Shown: one piece after another, positions 36,390-48,439 of the stretch
Layout: every line of letters begins with the position of its first letter
How positions within the stretch are numbered: the first letter of the stretch is position 1
DNA from: Primula veris
Lineage: Eukaryota; Streptophyta; Magnoliopsida; Ericales; Primulaceae
Direction: 5' to 3'
Assembly: GCA_963682055.1 (NCBI GenBank)
Contig: OY821747.1
Span: forward strand, 16,728,258-16,792,257
Length of the DNA: 64,000 bases
Made by a program: the position numbers and the translations under genes
The notes under the pieces: model-generated
Database searches by the model: none
Told to the model about the DNA's origin: nothing
What the model saw: the letters and a program-made list of their open reading frames with translations, nothing else

Positions 36390-36710
36390 GGGGGATCTAT
36401 CCTTAGAGCAGTTGACGTCATTGTTTACATCTGTAGCAGTGGAAAACACGCATGTGTTGACCTTACTAGAGTTTCACCCTTGGTGGGGTTTGCTACTGAA
36501 AAATTCATCGTGGTCCATGCAACTACTATTGGAAAGGCAACAAAAGTAGAGAAACACGAGAAGGCCTGTCAAGAGAATCAACACAATTTCATACTGTTTG
36601 TGTTTGATACATTTGGATTTTTAGCTAATAAGTTTGTTGAGCTTCTTAGGAGATTGAAAAAAGTTATGAGAAGAAATGTGCAGACTACGGGTTTTGGCTG
36701 AGTATGTGTT
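36390..36710 (+). pseudogene. Fragment of a plant retroelement-associated protein
   Basis: In the frame through 36441 the translation runs GKHACVDLTRVSPLVGF, then KATKVEKHEKACQENQHNF and FDTFGFLANKFVELLRR to a stop at about 36701. This arrangement (VDLTGVSPLVG, then KH.KAC..N.H, then F.TFGFL) is a conserved block often found in plant repeats beside reverse transcriptases; it resembles a PD-(D/E)XK nuclease-like domain. Upstream (35850-36390) is GC-richer and probably the decayed rest, but its frames are broken. Confidence 0.5.
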
Positions 36711-37073
36711 CAAAAAGTTAGTAATTGCTAATTATTATACAAAGAGTAACATCGGTGTAGTTTGTTTCCCGCTGATTTTAAACACGTGTAGTAATTTAAT
36801 ATGTTATGCTTAATTATTTAACACTTGAATCACGTGTTAAGCCCTAAACCTTTTTTTTTTATATAACTGGTGGGGAAAACTCATATTTTTATTGATTATA
36901 AAAAGTGGAGGAAAACCCCCCACAAAAGAACAAATAAAAGAGAGTACGAAATTGTAACAATTACAGAATAAAGCTTAGAAAAGTAAACCTACAACGACTT
37001 GGGGACTAACAAAGTAATTAAACGAGATAAATCAACGTGTCCCTTTGGGGTCTTTCTCCAAAAGCACCTGATC

Positions 37074-38344
37074 GGGATTCTCTTTTGCATATGCAAATTG
37101 CTTATTAATATAACAGATGTGAGATTCCCAATCCCACGTCTACGTGGCTGTTAATTTTTTTTTCGCTGCGAATTTTTTTTTTCCTTTCTTTTTCTTCTCT
37201 GCTTCTCTTCTTCTCCTCTGAGTTCTTCTTTCCTTTTAATATATCAAAAAATTCCCCAATTTTACCCAAAAACTTCCCCAATTTTATCCCAAAAAAAGCA
37301 TAACCATCAACCATCAAATTCTTTCATATATCAAATTAATATATTTTTTTATCAAATCAACATCACTCTACCACTATAATTATCCCCAATTTTACAAAAA
37401 AAAAAAAACCTCTCCCAATTTACCCAAAAAAAAAACTTTTCCAATTTTACCAAAAAAAAATCATAACCATCAAACATCAAACTCCTTCATATATCAAATT
37501 AATATATTTTTTTCTCAAATCAACATCACCCTACCACTACATTTATTCCCAATTTTACCAAAAAAAAAAACCTATCCCAATTTACCAAAATAAAACCTTC
37601 CCCAATTTTACAAAAAATAAACTCTAACCATCAACCACAAAACTACTTCCTATATCAAATTAATCAGTTTGTAGAACCTCAGCGGGATCATGATGGATAT
37701 AACGAAAATCCCCAACCAGATGATAAATTATCCGGATGAGATAAATTAAGATTTATTCCCCAAATATTATAATTGTTATCCATACTTGAGAAAAAAAATG
37801 ATCTTGGTTGATGGTTACAGTTTATTTTTTGTAAAATTTGGAGAGGTTTTATTTTGGTAAATTAGGATAGGTTTTTTTTGGGTAAAATTGGGGATAAATG
37901 TAGTGGTAGAGTGATGTTGATTTGAGAAAAAAATATATTAATTTGATATATGAAGCAGTTTGATGGTTGATGGTTATAATTTTTTTTTTGGTAAAATTGG
38001 GAGAGGTTTTTTTTTTGGGTAAAATTGGTGATAATTGCAGTGGTAGAGTGATGTTGATTTGATAAAATAATATATTAATTTGATATATGAAGTAATTTGA
38101 TGATCGATAATTAGGGTTTTTTTGGGATAAAATTGGAAAATTTTTTGGATAAAATTGAAGAATTTTTGCATATATTAAAAGGAAAGAAGAACTCAAAGCA
38201 GAAAGAAGACACACAGAGAGAAAATAAAAATAAAAAAAAGTAAAAAAAAAGTAAAAAAAATAAAAAAAATTAACAGCGTGGGATTGGAATCTGGGATTGG
38301 AATCCCACGTCTGGTTATATTAATAACTAAAAAGAGAATCTCCC
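37074..38344. mobile_element. Fold-back Mutator-like element, 1.27 kb
   Basis: CACCTGATC is present perfectly at both borders (37065-37073 and 38345-38353), the 9-bp duplication expected for MULEs. The ends GGGATTCTCTTTT and AAAAAGAGAATCTCCC are inverted. The arms (about 37074-37640 and 37795-38344) are long inverted repeats, each holding two to three tandem ~160-180-bp units with CATATATCAAATTAATATAT, ATCAACATCAC and CCAATTTTACC blocks. No transposase. A transcript would fold into a long hairpin. Confidence 0.92.
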
Positions 38345-38421
38345 CACCTGATCACTTTCCGTTTTTAGAGAGAGAAAAAGCCCTCTTTCGTGTCTCAAAA
38401 CCTCTATAATAATAAATTCAC

Positions 38422-41400
38422 TTAATTCGAACATATGGGGATCCCTTTAGCTTCTGTTTCGATTGCTTCTTTTAAAAATTCTGAGAAGTAGTCAATACAA
38501 GAGGAGATTAAAGGATCTCCATCACAGCTCATATTAGCAAGGTAATCAGCACAAACATTCTCTTCTCTTTCTATATGAATTTTTGAACTATCATATCCAT
38601 GATATGAATCAGATTACAAGGACAGTTAGATTTGCCCGTAACGATATTGACTAAGAAAATACAATCTGATTCAAATATCACATAATGATCTTGAGTAACT
38701 TGAACTCCCAATAGTAGATATTTCATCTCTGATTCTAGGCTAGAGTTGCTATCAATTGATGTATAGAAGAATCCTAGAATAAAATTTCCATTTTCATCTC
38801 CTTTTAATTCACCCACTCCACTACCATTAACAGTTCCCCGAAAACATTTATCCAAATTGAATTTCTGGAACCCTCTAGGTTAACCACCTTTAATTTCTTC
38901 ACCTTGTTGTTAGTAATATTTATCGAAGCGTCTTTAATATCAAAGTTTGATGGAAAGCATTTATCTTTTTTTGTATGAATTTTAACAAGATTGCAAATTT
39001 CCACACAAATATTGTTAGAATACATTTTTTTATTGTCATACTTGCTTCCGCATCTTGCTTTCCATATTTCCCAAACAATGAACATAGGTAAAATTTTACA
39101 TAACTTCCAGTGAGATTTGGACGTTGAAGTACTTGATTGGGACCACCAAGTTATAAATTTTCCTCTTATAAGCTCAGAGCTATTTGGCACTCCCATTAGA
39201 TTGCCGAAATAAGTCCAAACTTCCTTGGCTAGAGGACCTTTGCTGAATAAATGTTCTATTTCTTCACTTTCTTTAGCGCAACATTCACAAATAGAACTCA
39301 AGTATACACCTAATTTTTGTATTGCAGGATCTAAAGGAACAACATTATTGAAGAGTCTCCAAATAAAGCATGAGATCTTCAAAGGTACAATTTTATCCCA
39401 ACTTAATTTGCTAATCCAAGTGATAGCGTTCTTATCTCTCATTGTTTCCCAAGCTGATTTTAGTGTAAAATTTCCACAGTTATTCTTCTTCCAGATAACA
39501 GTATCATCTCTAAGCATATTGATAACATGATCATTTGAGAAAATGTGTCTCCAATTAGAAGGAATTAAGTCATTAATTTTCTCTCTGTCCCACTTCCCAT
39601 TAGAAATAAGATTAGATAACATCATCGCATCATCTATATTAGGATCACATATAGGTCCATTGCCCAGCCAATTATCTTGATTAACCGAAATATTACTTTT
39701 TCCAACAAACCACAAAATGTGTTTCTCAGCTTCTTCTCTAATTTTCAGCATTCTTGTGCAAGTATTGTCTCCTTTTACATTTGTAATTCTGTTTGGATGT
39801 TTATTTCTACAATACTTTGCTTTTAAGAACTTAGACCACAAGGTATTTTTAGATCTAAAATTCCCCCATAATTTGACAGCAAAAGCATTAGAAATATCAC
39901 TAAACCTTCTTAAATCAAGACCTCCTTCTTCAGTAGGGGAACAAACCTTTTTCCAATTAATCCAGTGATGTTTCTTTTTTTCCTCTTGAGAGCCCCAAAG
40001 AAAATTTGCCAATATCTGATCTATTTTTTTAATAACCTGTTTAGGAGGATTCATTGCTGAAAAGGAATAAACTGGGATAGATTGTAAGACATGTTTGATA
40101 AGAATAAGTCTTCCGCCCATATTTAACCATTGGTTATTCCAATTAGGTAACTTTTTTCCTCACTTTAAGCACCAATTCATGAAATAAAACACATTTTTTA
40201 TGCCCAACATACAACTTGCAACATCCCAAATAAATAAAAGGAGGCTTTTTCACTTCAATATTTAGCTCTTCACTAATTTCCTTCTTCTGAAGCTCTGTAA
40301 CACTTTTAGAGACATACAAAAAACTCTTACTTAAGCTGATTTCTTGGCCAGAATCATAATTATAGTTTTGAAGCACCCTTTTAATGTTTTGTATAGAACT
40401 TTTGTTTGCTGCACTGAAAATGATTATATCATCTACAAAGGCCAGATGAGTAATAATAGGCCCATTTAGAGGAGATTTGAAAGCCTTCCAACTTCTTTTA
40501 GTTGCCAATACATTTAGATTTATAGAGAGAACTTCAGAACAAATTATAAACAGACTTGAAGAAATAAAATCACTCTGTCTCAAGCCATTAGAAGGAAAAA
40601 AGTAGCCAGTTGATGCATTCACTAAGATAGAAGTCCCATTAGTAGAAATAATTCTCCATATTCTGTCAATACTGATCTCAGAAAACCCAAATTTTCTCCT
40701 AACTTCTATAAGAAACTGCCAAGAGATTTTGCCATAAGCCTTTTTCATATCCAACTTAATAGCTAAATTTTTGCCACTATTTCTCTTATTTAAAGTAGAA
40801 ATGAATTCTTGAGCAAGAAGAACATTCCCTACAACATCTCTGTTTTGAACAAAACCACTTTGATTGGAAGAAATAAGTTTGGGAATGATTTTAGCTAGTC
40901 TTGAAGAGATAATTTTAGTAATAACCTTGTTGAGGAAAGTACAAAGACTGATTGGTCTAAACTCTGAGAAATTTTGTGGTCTTGTATTTTTGGGAATTAG
41001 AGCAATAATAGCACTTGTCACACCTTTAGGAAGATTAATACCCATAAAAAAATGTTGTACATCACAGCATACATCCTGACCAATGTGATCCCAACTTGTA
41101 GTATAAAATACACCAGTAAATCCATCAACACCTGGAGCACTGTTTTTATTTAGTCCCCAAACAGCATCTTTAATTTCATTATCATCAGGAACTTTATCCA
41201 AAATTGCATTATCCTCTTCAGAAATAAGTTTTGGGAGAATATCCAAGCTGCTAAATTTATGATTTGATCTTTTCTCATCAAGTAAACTTTTGAAAAAATC
41301 CACAGCTTCAGTTTGAATTTCAGTTTTATCAGTAATTACTTCCCCATTATCCTTAGTCACAGAATTAATGTAGCTCTTTTTCCTTTTTTTTTTTAACTAT

Positions 41401-42483
41401 ACCATGAAAATATTTAGTATTAGCATCTCCCTCTATAGCCCATTTTATATTAGCTTTTTGCACCCAAAATTCTTCTTCAATTTTCATTATGTATTTAAGA
41501 TCTGCCTTAGATTTACTTAAAATACACCTGTTGTTGACTGTAGGGTTATCCTCAAAGAGATTCTCCAACCTGATGACTTCATCATTTGCCTCTATGACTT
41601 CTTGGAAGATGTTACCGAAAGTGCCCTTGTTCCATTCAGATAATACTTTTTTGGTTTTTTTCAAATTGTTGACAAGAGAGTAAAGATCATTTCCATACTT
41701 GTACAGGATCCAAACACTAGAAATAATTTTAATGTAATCAACTTGATTAGTCCAAAAATTCTGGAAAATAAACCTTCTGGAATGATTATCAAACTCAGTT
41801 TTGCAGGTAATCAAAACAGGACTGTGATCAGATGATGTTCTGTTAAGGTGCTCCAAAATAATACTCTGAAAAAGATCTGAACATGCTTGATTGATAAGAA
41901 CTTTATCTTTTCTTTCTAAAATGGCATCACCCTCACTTCGTTTATTCCACCAAGTAAATTTGGATCCAGTATAATTCATTTCTTCCAAATTAATATCATT
42001 TAAGCAATCTAGGTAATCATTAGCAGCACCAATATTTAAAGATAAACCACCTACTTTGTCTTCTTCTTTTGAAACAGTGTTGAAATCTCCACCCACTAGC
42101 CAAGGTTCATTCGTGTTGGACCGTCTCAAGAAATCCCATAGAGGTTCTCTCTCCACTTTTGTACATTTAGCATAAACAGCTGAGATATTCAAATTTTTGC
42201 TCAAGATCCTTCCTTTAATAGTAAAATTGATACATTGGTCCATATGATTCTGAATTTCTATCTCAATATCATCAGTAAAAAAGACCCAAATTTTATTATC
42301 ATGATGGGAAAAACCTTGGTTAAAACCAAACCTGCCTTTAAAAAGATCTAATTTGCTACTGCAAACTTTAGGCTCAACACATATTAACAAAACCAACTTA
42401 TAAGTCTTGCAAAAAAAATTCATTCTTCTACTTGTATCTTGGTTCCCCAAACCTCTGACGTTCCAAATAAGAGCATTAATCAT
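38422..42483 (-). pseudogene. LINE ORF2: endonuclease, reverse transcriptase, zf-RVT, RNase H
   Basis: Starts at ATG 42483. The APE-type endonuclease fills 42483-41365 (NVRGLGNQ, VEPKVC, VGGDFNTVS, SDHSPVLI). A frameshift in an A-run near 41365-41395 leads into RT 41360-40143 (NSAPGVDGF, FRPISLCTFLNK, SGFVQNRDVVGN, KLDMKKAYGKISW, AFVDDIIIF). The catalytic YADD box is FVDD and the usual RQGDP motif reads RQSDF, so RT is damaged. 40120-38804 carries MGGRLILIKHVLQSIPVY and the zf-RVT segment (LKISCFIWRLFNN, CECC, HLF). RNase H remains 38855-38571, then after a frameshift REENVCADYLANMS to the stop at 38422. An endonuclease-RT polyprotein nicks target DNA and primes reverse transcription; this copy cannot. 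Confidence 0.93.
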
Positions 42484-43955
42484 TTAAATATGCTCCTTTC
42501 CCCCTACATTGGAGGATCGCAGAACCATATTTTCTTTTGGTGGTTTTTTTTTCCTGTTTTTTTGCACTATTTGACAAGACATCCTCCCATTGTTCCTCTA
42601 TAGGTTCTTGAGGTATGTTTCTTGGAGATAAATTTAGCTCATCTTGAATGTTAGAGACATGTAAATCCTCTAAATTTTGTGTTATATTTACCTCCTTTAC
42701 TGGTGTTGCAGAATTTAGTTGATGCTCCTCATTTTTTAGCAGGCTAGATTGGGCTTGATATTTCTCATTTGAATTATCAACTATCTCTTCTTCTGGTAAA
42801 TTACTATTCCCCTCTTGCAAAATCTCAGAAATACTTGCTATAGGAATATTTGTTGAGACCTTTTTCATGAGAATTTTCCCCTTCTTCTTGCTCACTTTGA
42901 ATTACATTGAGTTGCTCACTTGTTTCCTCTTCTGGACCAAATGTAGGTGGATCTTCATCATCTATATTTATCAACGATTTTTCAGCTTCATTTTCTTTAT
43001 TCTCCACACAACCGAACGTATTTGTAACCCAAGCTTTGGTACCTCCTCTTTCTACATGAATGTTTTCTTCATTGTTGAGAATCGGTATTTTGTTATTGTT
43101 GTGCAGTATGGCCTTTGAAGTTTCTTTCTTTTTCTTTTCTTCAATTTTTTTGCGCTCTTGTTCTGGGGCAACTTTACTTTGATTAGATGCATTTTTTTCT
43201 TTATTGGCTTGATCTTTGAAAATGCAGCTAAAATCTTGTGTCCTTGTTTGTAACAGTAGGAGCAGTAATTAGGTAAATCTTCATAGTGACAATACTGCCA
43301 AAACCCTCCATCTTCTCCATATCCAATACGTGCTCGAGGTATTAGCTCTTGCGTTAGGTCGATCTCAATACAGATCCGAGCTAATCCAGGTCTTGCCAAA
43401 TTTGCAGTAGGTTCATCCAATTTTAAAAGTTTTCCGAAGGCTCTAGCTATAGAAATAAGCTAGCGTTGTTATAAAGATGGATCGGTAATCTTGGAAGTGA
43501 AATCCACATCGGAGCTAAAGCGGATTCAATATCGGGAGCAAAGTCGTATGTCCACTTAAACGTTCTCATCGGATAGCGACCAATGTACCAAACGTTTTTT
43601 AACCAAATTCTTTGAAAATCTTCTTCGTGGAATGTGCTTATTATCCATAGTTCCAATTTGATAAGCAGCTTGTAATTCTAATTTTCCAAAAACTTTTTTA
43701 ATATTATCAATATGAGGCTTACCATGTGTAAATTTTCCAACCACGGTATATTTAAATGGTTCCGATAGCTTTTGAACATCCTCCATCGTAGACTTTATTA
43801 GTGGCTCTCCTTTGTAAACTCCGATTTCTTTAGGTTTGATTTTGTTGGTAGCAGTGTTGTTTTTGAATAGAGAATCAAACGATTTGGTTGTAGGTGGATC
43901 TGGTGAAATAAGGTGTGCATTAGTCAGTGTTTAGGGTATCTTTCCGATTATCCAT
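42476..43955 (-). pseudogene. LINE ORF1: DUF4283 and CCHC zinc knuckle protein
   Basis: ATG at 43955 opens MDNRKDTLNTD; a one-base shift then continues AHLISPDPPTTKSFDSLF. DUF4283 follows (43786-43447; FKYTVVGKFTHGKP, then WLKNVWYIGRYPMRTFKW and APMWISLPRLPIHLY), with a second break near 43600. The CCHC knuckle is at about 43300-43230 (YCSYCYKQGH, with the last Cys lost). The acidic C-terminus is in two pieces (43007-42825 and 42895-42476). It overlaps the ORF2 start by a few bases. ORF1 proteins bind LINE RNA; this copy has at least four frame breaks. Confidence 0.85.
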
Positions 43956-44005
43956 AGCGGTGACTAGGGCTATTCGCTCTAGTCGTCTCTCTTTTCTCTC
44001 TCTAG

Positions 44006-44092
44006 CTGATTCGAATCAGACACCCTCCACCGCTATAAATTAATGACGTGATACATTTTAATTGGTCAATAGAGCCTGATTCGAATCAGACT
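44006..44092. repeat. Two copies of a 14-bp perfect palindrome
   Basis: CTGATTCGAATCAG followed by AC occurs at 44007 and about 70 bp later at 44077. Each is a perfect palindrome. They lie between the LINE 5' end and the copia fragment. Confidence 0.8.
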
Positions 44093-44271
44093 CCTTTGAT
44101 TCAAATAAGAATATTTTAGGAATTAGGTTCTCAGATTTTTTGAGTTGAACACTATAAATACAAGTGATGTAAACCTATTTTTGTAGGCTCTGCCTCCGGG
44201 AAGAAACTCTCCCTTTAATATAATTCTCTCTCTTTAAATTGTCTTATTGGTCTTTCCTTCTTCCTTTACGA

Positions 44272-44349
44272 CGCTTTCTCCGTTATAGCATATTCCTTCT
44301 AGTCTTTTACCGCTTTCTCCGTTATAGCATATTCCTTCTAGTCTTTTAC
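44272..44349. repeat. 39-bp perfect tandem duplication
   Basis: A unit beginning CGCTTTCTCCGTTATAGCAT is repeated exactly at 44272-44310 and 44311-44349. It follows a TATA-like CACTATAAATACA (44148) and a CT-rich tract, so it could be the 5' UTR part of an LTR. 44350-44744 shows no recognisable gene. Confidence 0.85.
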
Positions 44350-44744
44350 CGAGTTCATGGTGATTTATCTCCCTAAACTTTGCCTACTTGATATCATCCT
44401 TCTCCCTATCTTATTTATTTTGCTTTTTCATATTATTTATTCGCTTTTAATTATATTGTTTTAGCGTAGATTTAATTTATTTGTGGTATAGTGATGAGAG
44501 ATTGACAAAATTTATATAAGCTATATCATTGTTTATTTAGTTTAGATTAAACGACCAAGGTGCGAGCCATATCGTTATAAAAAACTAGAAAACTTGTGTT
44601 TAAATATATTACTGTTATTTTAATTAATCTCATACGGGAACTCGTACTTGCTATGAATATTATACATTTTATTACTATGATTGGCCCTAGTTTCTTGCTT
44701 GGAAAAAAATGATTTGTTTTTATAAACTAATTTTTAAGCCAATC

Positions 44745-45124
44745 ATTGGTTTACCTAGAGAGTGGAGATTTGAAAATCATCATCGTCAAGGCCAAATCAT
44801 AAGTAGTTCGCTGATAAGTTTAGAACACGCTTTACTTCTGATTCTGTTAGCTTTTCTGCATTTTTTTTATCAACTAGAGCCTAAGACTTGGGAACAAGCA
44901 TTATTAGATGACGATTTGACTGATGCTATACATGATGAGTTGCACCAATTCAAACATATTGATGCGTGGGCACCAGTACCTAGACCAAAGCATCAATCTG
45001 TTATTGAAACGAAGTGGGTACACCAAAACAAAATGGATGAAGAGGTATAGTTATTCATAACAAAGCAATATTAGTTGCTAAAGGCTATATTCAAGAGAAA
45101 AGAATTGAATTTTATGATAATTTT
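44745..45124 (+). pseudogene. Ty1-copia pol fragment (copia B, 5' part)
   Basis: The frames read GLPREWRFENHHRQGQII, DKF.TRFT, EPKTWEQALLDDDLTDAIH, VPRPKHQSVIETKWVHQN, and then, after a frame change, LLKAIFKRKELNF in which the original KARLVAKGY motif is barely visible. This is the N-terminal part of copia RT and the spacer before it. It ends exactly where the LTR of copia A begins at 45125; the likely continuation is at 62567. Confidence 0.85.
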
Positions 45125-46445
45125 TGTTGAACCTCTTCATAATTATGAAAGTTTGTGAAACAGTTCATAATTAACGAAGTTTTAGATGAATGACAAAATG
45201 CATATAATTTAACTTAATGAAATTCATTAGTCGTACAAAAATTTACACTAAGTGTTTTTCAGACGATAAACACATTTGAAATGTAAAGTAAAAGACTAAA
45301 CTCAAAGGATCAAATTGAATTAAGGAATAATTCAATATAAAAAACAATCCAATCGATTAGATTCTAATGTAACAGGTTAGGTTATGTATATATGGAAAGG
45401 TTAACAACAATTTTTGAAGGCATGAAATTGATTCAAAATAATTTCAAAAGTTTCAAAGGAACGTTGGAAGATATTTTCAGGGAACAGAGGAGTTTTAGGA
45501 TGATGATTAAATGCCTTAAGTGTCATCAAGGCGCGAGATATTCGAGATTCAAAACAGCCAGCCGTTAGACCAAATCTACATAATCCAACCGATTAGACTG
45601 AAAACCAACCGGTTAGAATCAATGAAATTTTGAATTATAAAGAGCAACGGATATCTACATCAACGGATATCTACATTCACATTTCAGTACACCACTCCAG
45701 AGCAAAAAAGGCGAAGCTTATATATTTCATTCTTGCTTATTTTCAATCTTTCGAAAGCCAACAATCCATTCGTTAAGCCTTTGACGATTGATCCAAACTC
45801 CCTATACACTTTATATACATATTTTTCAGATAGTTTGATTGGTTGTAGACTCTTGATTGTCTCATAACCTTTGTGGTTCAATCAACAAGTCGAGAGTATT
45901 TCAATTCTTGTAATATTGTTGTATGTGCCTAGATAAAAGCTTCGTGTTTAGCAAGAGGGTCTCTTTTCCCTTTAAGGAAAAGTGTTGTAAATGATATCTC
46001 TTCCCTTAAAAGAAGAGAAGTTGTATGGGTATGTTTCTCTTTTAAGGAAAATTAATAAATCTCAACATCCGCTGTGACTTGGGGACATGACGTAGTCTCG
46101 ATTGAGGCAAACCTCGATAAATCTGGTGTGTCATTTACTTTCTCGCAATTTTATTTCTAGCACTTCTACTTACTTGTCTTTTTATATATTGCGATTATTG
46201 TTTATATAAATACGTATATATCTGATTTGGCTTTGTGCAAAAGAGATCTGAGACTGAAGCAAACATCTAGATCATTTCATTGTTTATTTGATCTCTACGT
46301 CGATCACTAGAATTGATCTGACTGCTTATATATATGTATATTGTATTTACATATTTGTACAAAACAACCATGGGGTTTTCCGCAAAGAATAAAAAGTTTT
46401 GAATAACCCCCCCCCCCCCCCCAGGTTTCTCTATTTGGGCCAACA
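45125..46445 (+). repeat. 5' LTR of copia A
   Basis: TGTTGAACCTCTT to TTTGGGCCAACA, 1321 bp with TGTTG/CAACA ends. A C-homopolymer (about 46409-46423) lies near its 3' end. AT-rich runs at 46325-46350 correspond to the long TA repeat of the 3' LTR. Confidence 0.9.
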
Positions 46446-46447
46446 AT

Positions 46448-46459
46448 CGGTATCAAAGC
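46448..46459 (+). promoter_or_regulatory. Primer-binding site of copia A
   Basis: CGGTATCAAAGC, two bases after the LTR, differs at two positions from the iMet-type TGGTATCAGAGC. Confidence 0.85.
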
Positions 46460-46509
46460 GAGTGCTCTTATTTTATACTAAAAACTTATGCTTTTGAGCT
46501 AAATATCCA

Positions 46510-48430
46510 ATGGAGAACGTTTTTAACGTAGAATGTAAATCTACTTCTAAACTGCTATATTTTGATGGCTGCGGATATTCCTATTGGGAAGACCACATGA
46601 AAATCTTTTTCATGGGTTTTGATCTCGGTGCTTGGAATAGTATTCATGGATATACCACTCCCACTACTGATGGATCAACAAACGAAAAAGATTTGGACAA
46701 ATACACAAAAGATGAAAATGAGCTTTGTAAGTCAAATGCCAAAACGATGAATGCCATCATCTGTGCCCTATCTCAAAGCGGTTATGATAAGATTTCTTAT
46801 TGTCTAACTGCTTAATATATGTGGGATGAATTAGCCTTTTTACATAAAGGAACAACTCAAGTGAAAGAGACCAAGATCAACATGCTTGTGCATATTATGA
46901 AATGTTTAGCATAAGCGACGGCGAATGCATTTATGATATAATGGGTTGCTTCACTTAGATCAAAAAATTCCATAAGATTACTTGGAAAAGTTTTCAAAAA
47001 TAAGGAAATGATCATGAAGATCTTGAAAAGTTTATCTCAAGATTTGGAATCCAAAGTGATTGGTGTCCTTGAAAGTAAAGACTTGGACAAGTACACTTTG
47101 AACGAACTTCAAAGATCTCTCTCAACTCATGAGTTGATGATCTTGAACGGTCGTACACTTGACGATGATGTTAAATTCAAGAAAAGTCTTGCTTTCTTTA
47201 GTCAAAATGAATACGATCTACTCGGCAACGAAGATGTTGCTCTAATCGCCAAACAATGGAATAAGACGATGCAACATTGGAATAATAAAGTTTGGTAGAA
47301 TTAAAAAAAAGAAGTTTCAATCAAAAGCCTTCAACAATGACAACTCAAAGAACAACTCGAAGAGTAAAAAAAGATTTCAATGAGATCATATGCTACAAGT
47401 ACCACAAAGTTAGTCACATGCGCGATGAAGTCCTTTCAAGCCTTTGCACATGGGATGATAACAAGTATGAAGAAAGCAACGACGAAAAGGAGGAGACTGC
47501 TCTAATGGGAATTGACAATCTATCGGAAGACGAGGTAAGTGATAGTTCATTTTGTATTGAAGATTTTGATTTAATAGTTGAGCATAATATGTTACTTAAA
47601 TCGCTAAAAAGACTTGCGTTTAAATACAAAACCGTAATGTAGAAACTAAAATGTTTAGAAACCAAATAGAATTTAAAACTAAACCGAACGAGGTTTCGAG
47701 ATTCGTGTATAGTCCATATGTTGACGATGAGTGTAGGCTTGCCTATGAAACACTCTATAATGACCGTGAATGGGTCAAGAGTATCAAAAACGATCTAGAA
47801 ACTAAGTTACAATCTACACTTAAAGAAAACATTGAACTTAGATATAGAAATAAGGAACTAGCCTTTAGAAATGCATTTCTTAACATAGATGTTAAGAAAA
47901 ACAACGATAGACCTGCACAATTAGACTGTGTCAAGAAAACTCACATATTAGGCGATCCTATACTTAATGAGATATTTCATTTCCAACGAAACCATAACGA
48001 TAAAAGTGGATTACGATTCAATTATGGTAATCAATATAATGGTAAGACATTTTTTTGTCAAACCAAGTAGTGAACGTCCACCTAAACCCAAAGTAGTTGT
48101 TGAACAAAGGAAAGTACAACAACACACTCCTATAGACTTAATACTTATCATTCTAGGTGTACATGTACTAACCCCTGAACCTATCAAGGTACACTAAGAA
48201 AAACCCTACGCCTAAGGCTAGAATGCAAAACTATAGACATAATGTTGTCAAGAAACAAACGAATCAGTTTAGAACATTACATCCATGCATGTATTGTAAT
48301 AGAAATGCACATTATTCAATTGCATGTCTCTATCGCTTTAATGTCGATAGAAAATATCTAAAATGGGTATCTATGGTACACAAGACTAACATCGAAGGAC
48401 CCAAAATCGGCAATGGGTACCAATGACTTA
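46510..48430 (+). pseudogene. copia A gag (UBN2-type), broken
   Basis: Starts at ATG 46510 (MENVFNVECKSTSKLLYFDG, YWEDHMKIFFMG). Stops at 46815 and near 46913 interrupt the capsid-like domain, which continues in 47008-47298 (KDLDKYTLNELQRSLSTHE). 47292-47642 holds a first zinc knuckle that has lost Cys residues (CYKYHKVSHM). 47651-48070 is coiled-coil-like. A second knuckle CMYCNRNAHYSIAC near 48290-48330 is better kept. At least four breaks. Confidence 0.85.
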
Positions 48431-48439
48431 TTTCTATTT

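Larger units (their letters stand above)
36850..43990 (-). mobile_element. L1-type LINE retrotransposon, nearly full length
   Basis: The minus-strand order is 5' UTR (about 43960-43990), ORF1, ORF2 and a 3' UTR ending in a poly(A) run (T run at 36850-36859 on the plus strand). ORF2 has endonuclease, RT, zf-RVT and RNase H. Both ORFs have several frame breaks. A fold-back MULE of 1.27 kb is inserted in the 3' UTR. I could not find a clear target-site duplication. Confidence 0.9.

Noticed and set aside
38804..40120. 438-codon ORF as a host gene
   Set aside because: It is the zf-RVT and connecting part of LINE ORF2, contiguous with RT upstream and RNase H downstream.
36850..44000. Target-site duplication for the LINE
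   Set aside because: No convincing repeat was found between the sequence left of the T-run at 36850 and that right of about 43990.
46409..46423. C-homopolymer as a functional G-quadruplex
   Set aside because: A single homopolymer run in a decayed LTR; length is prone to sequencing error.
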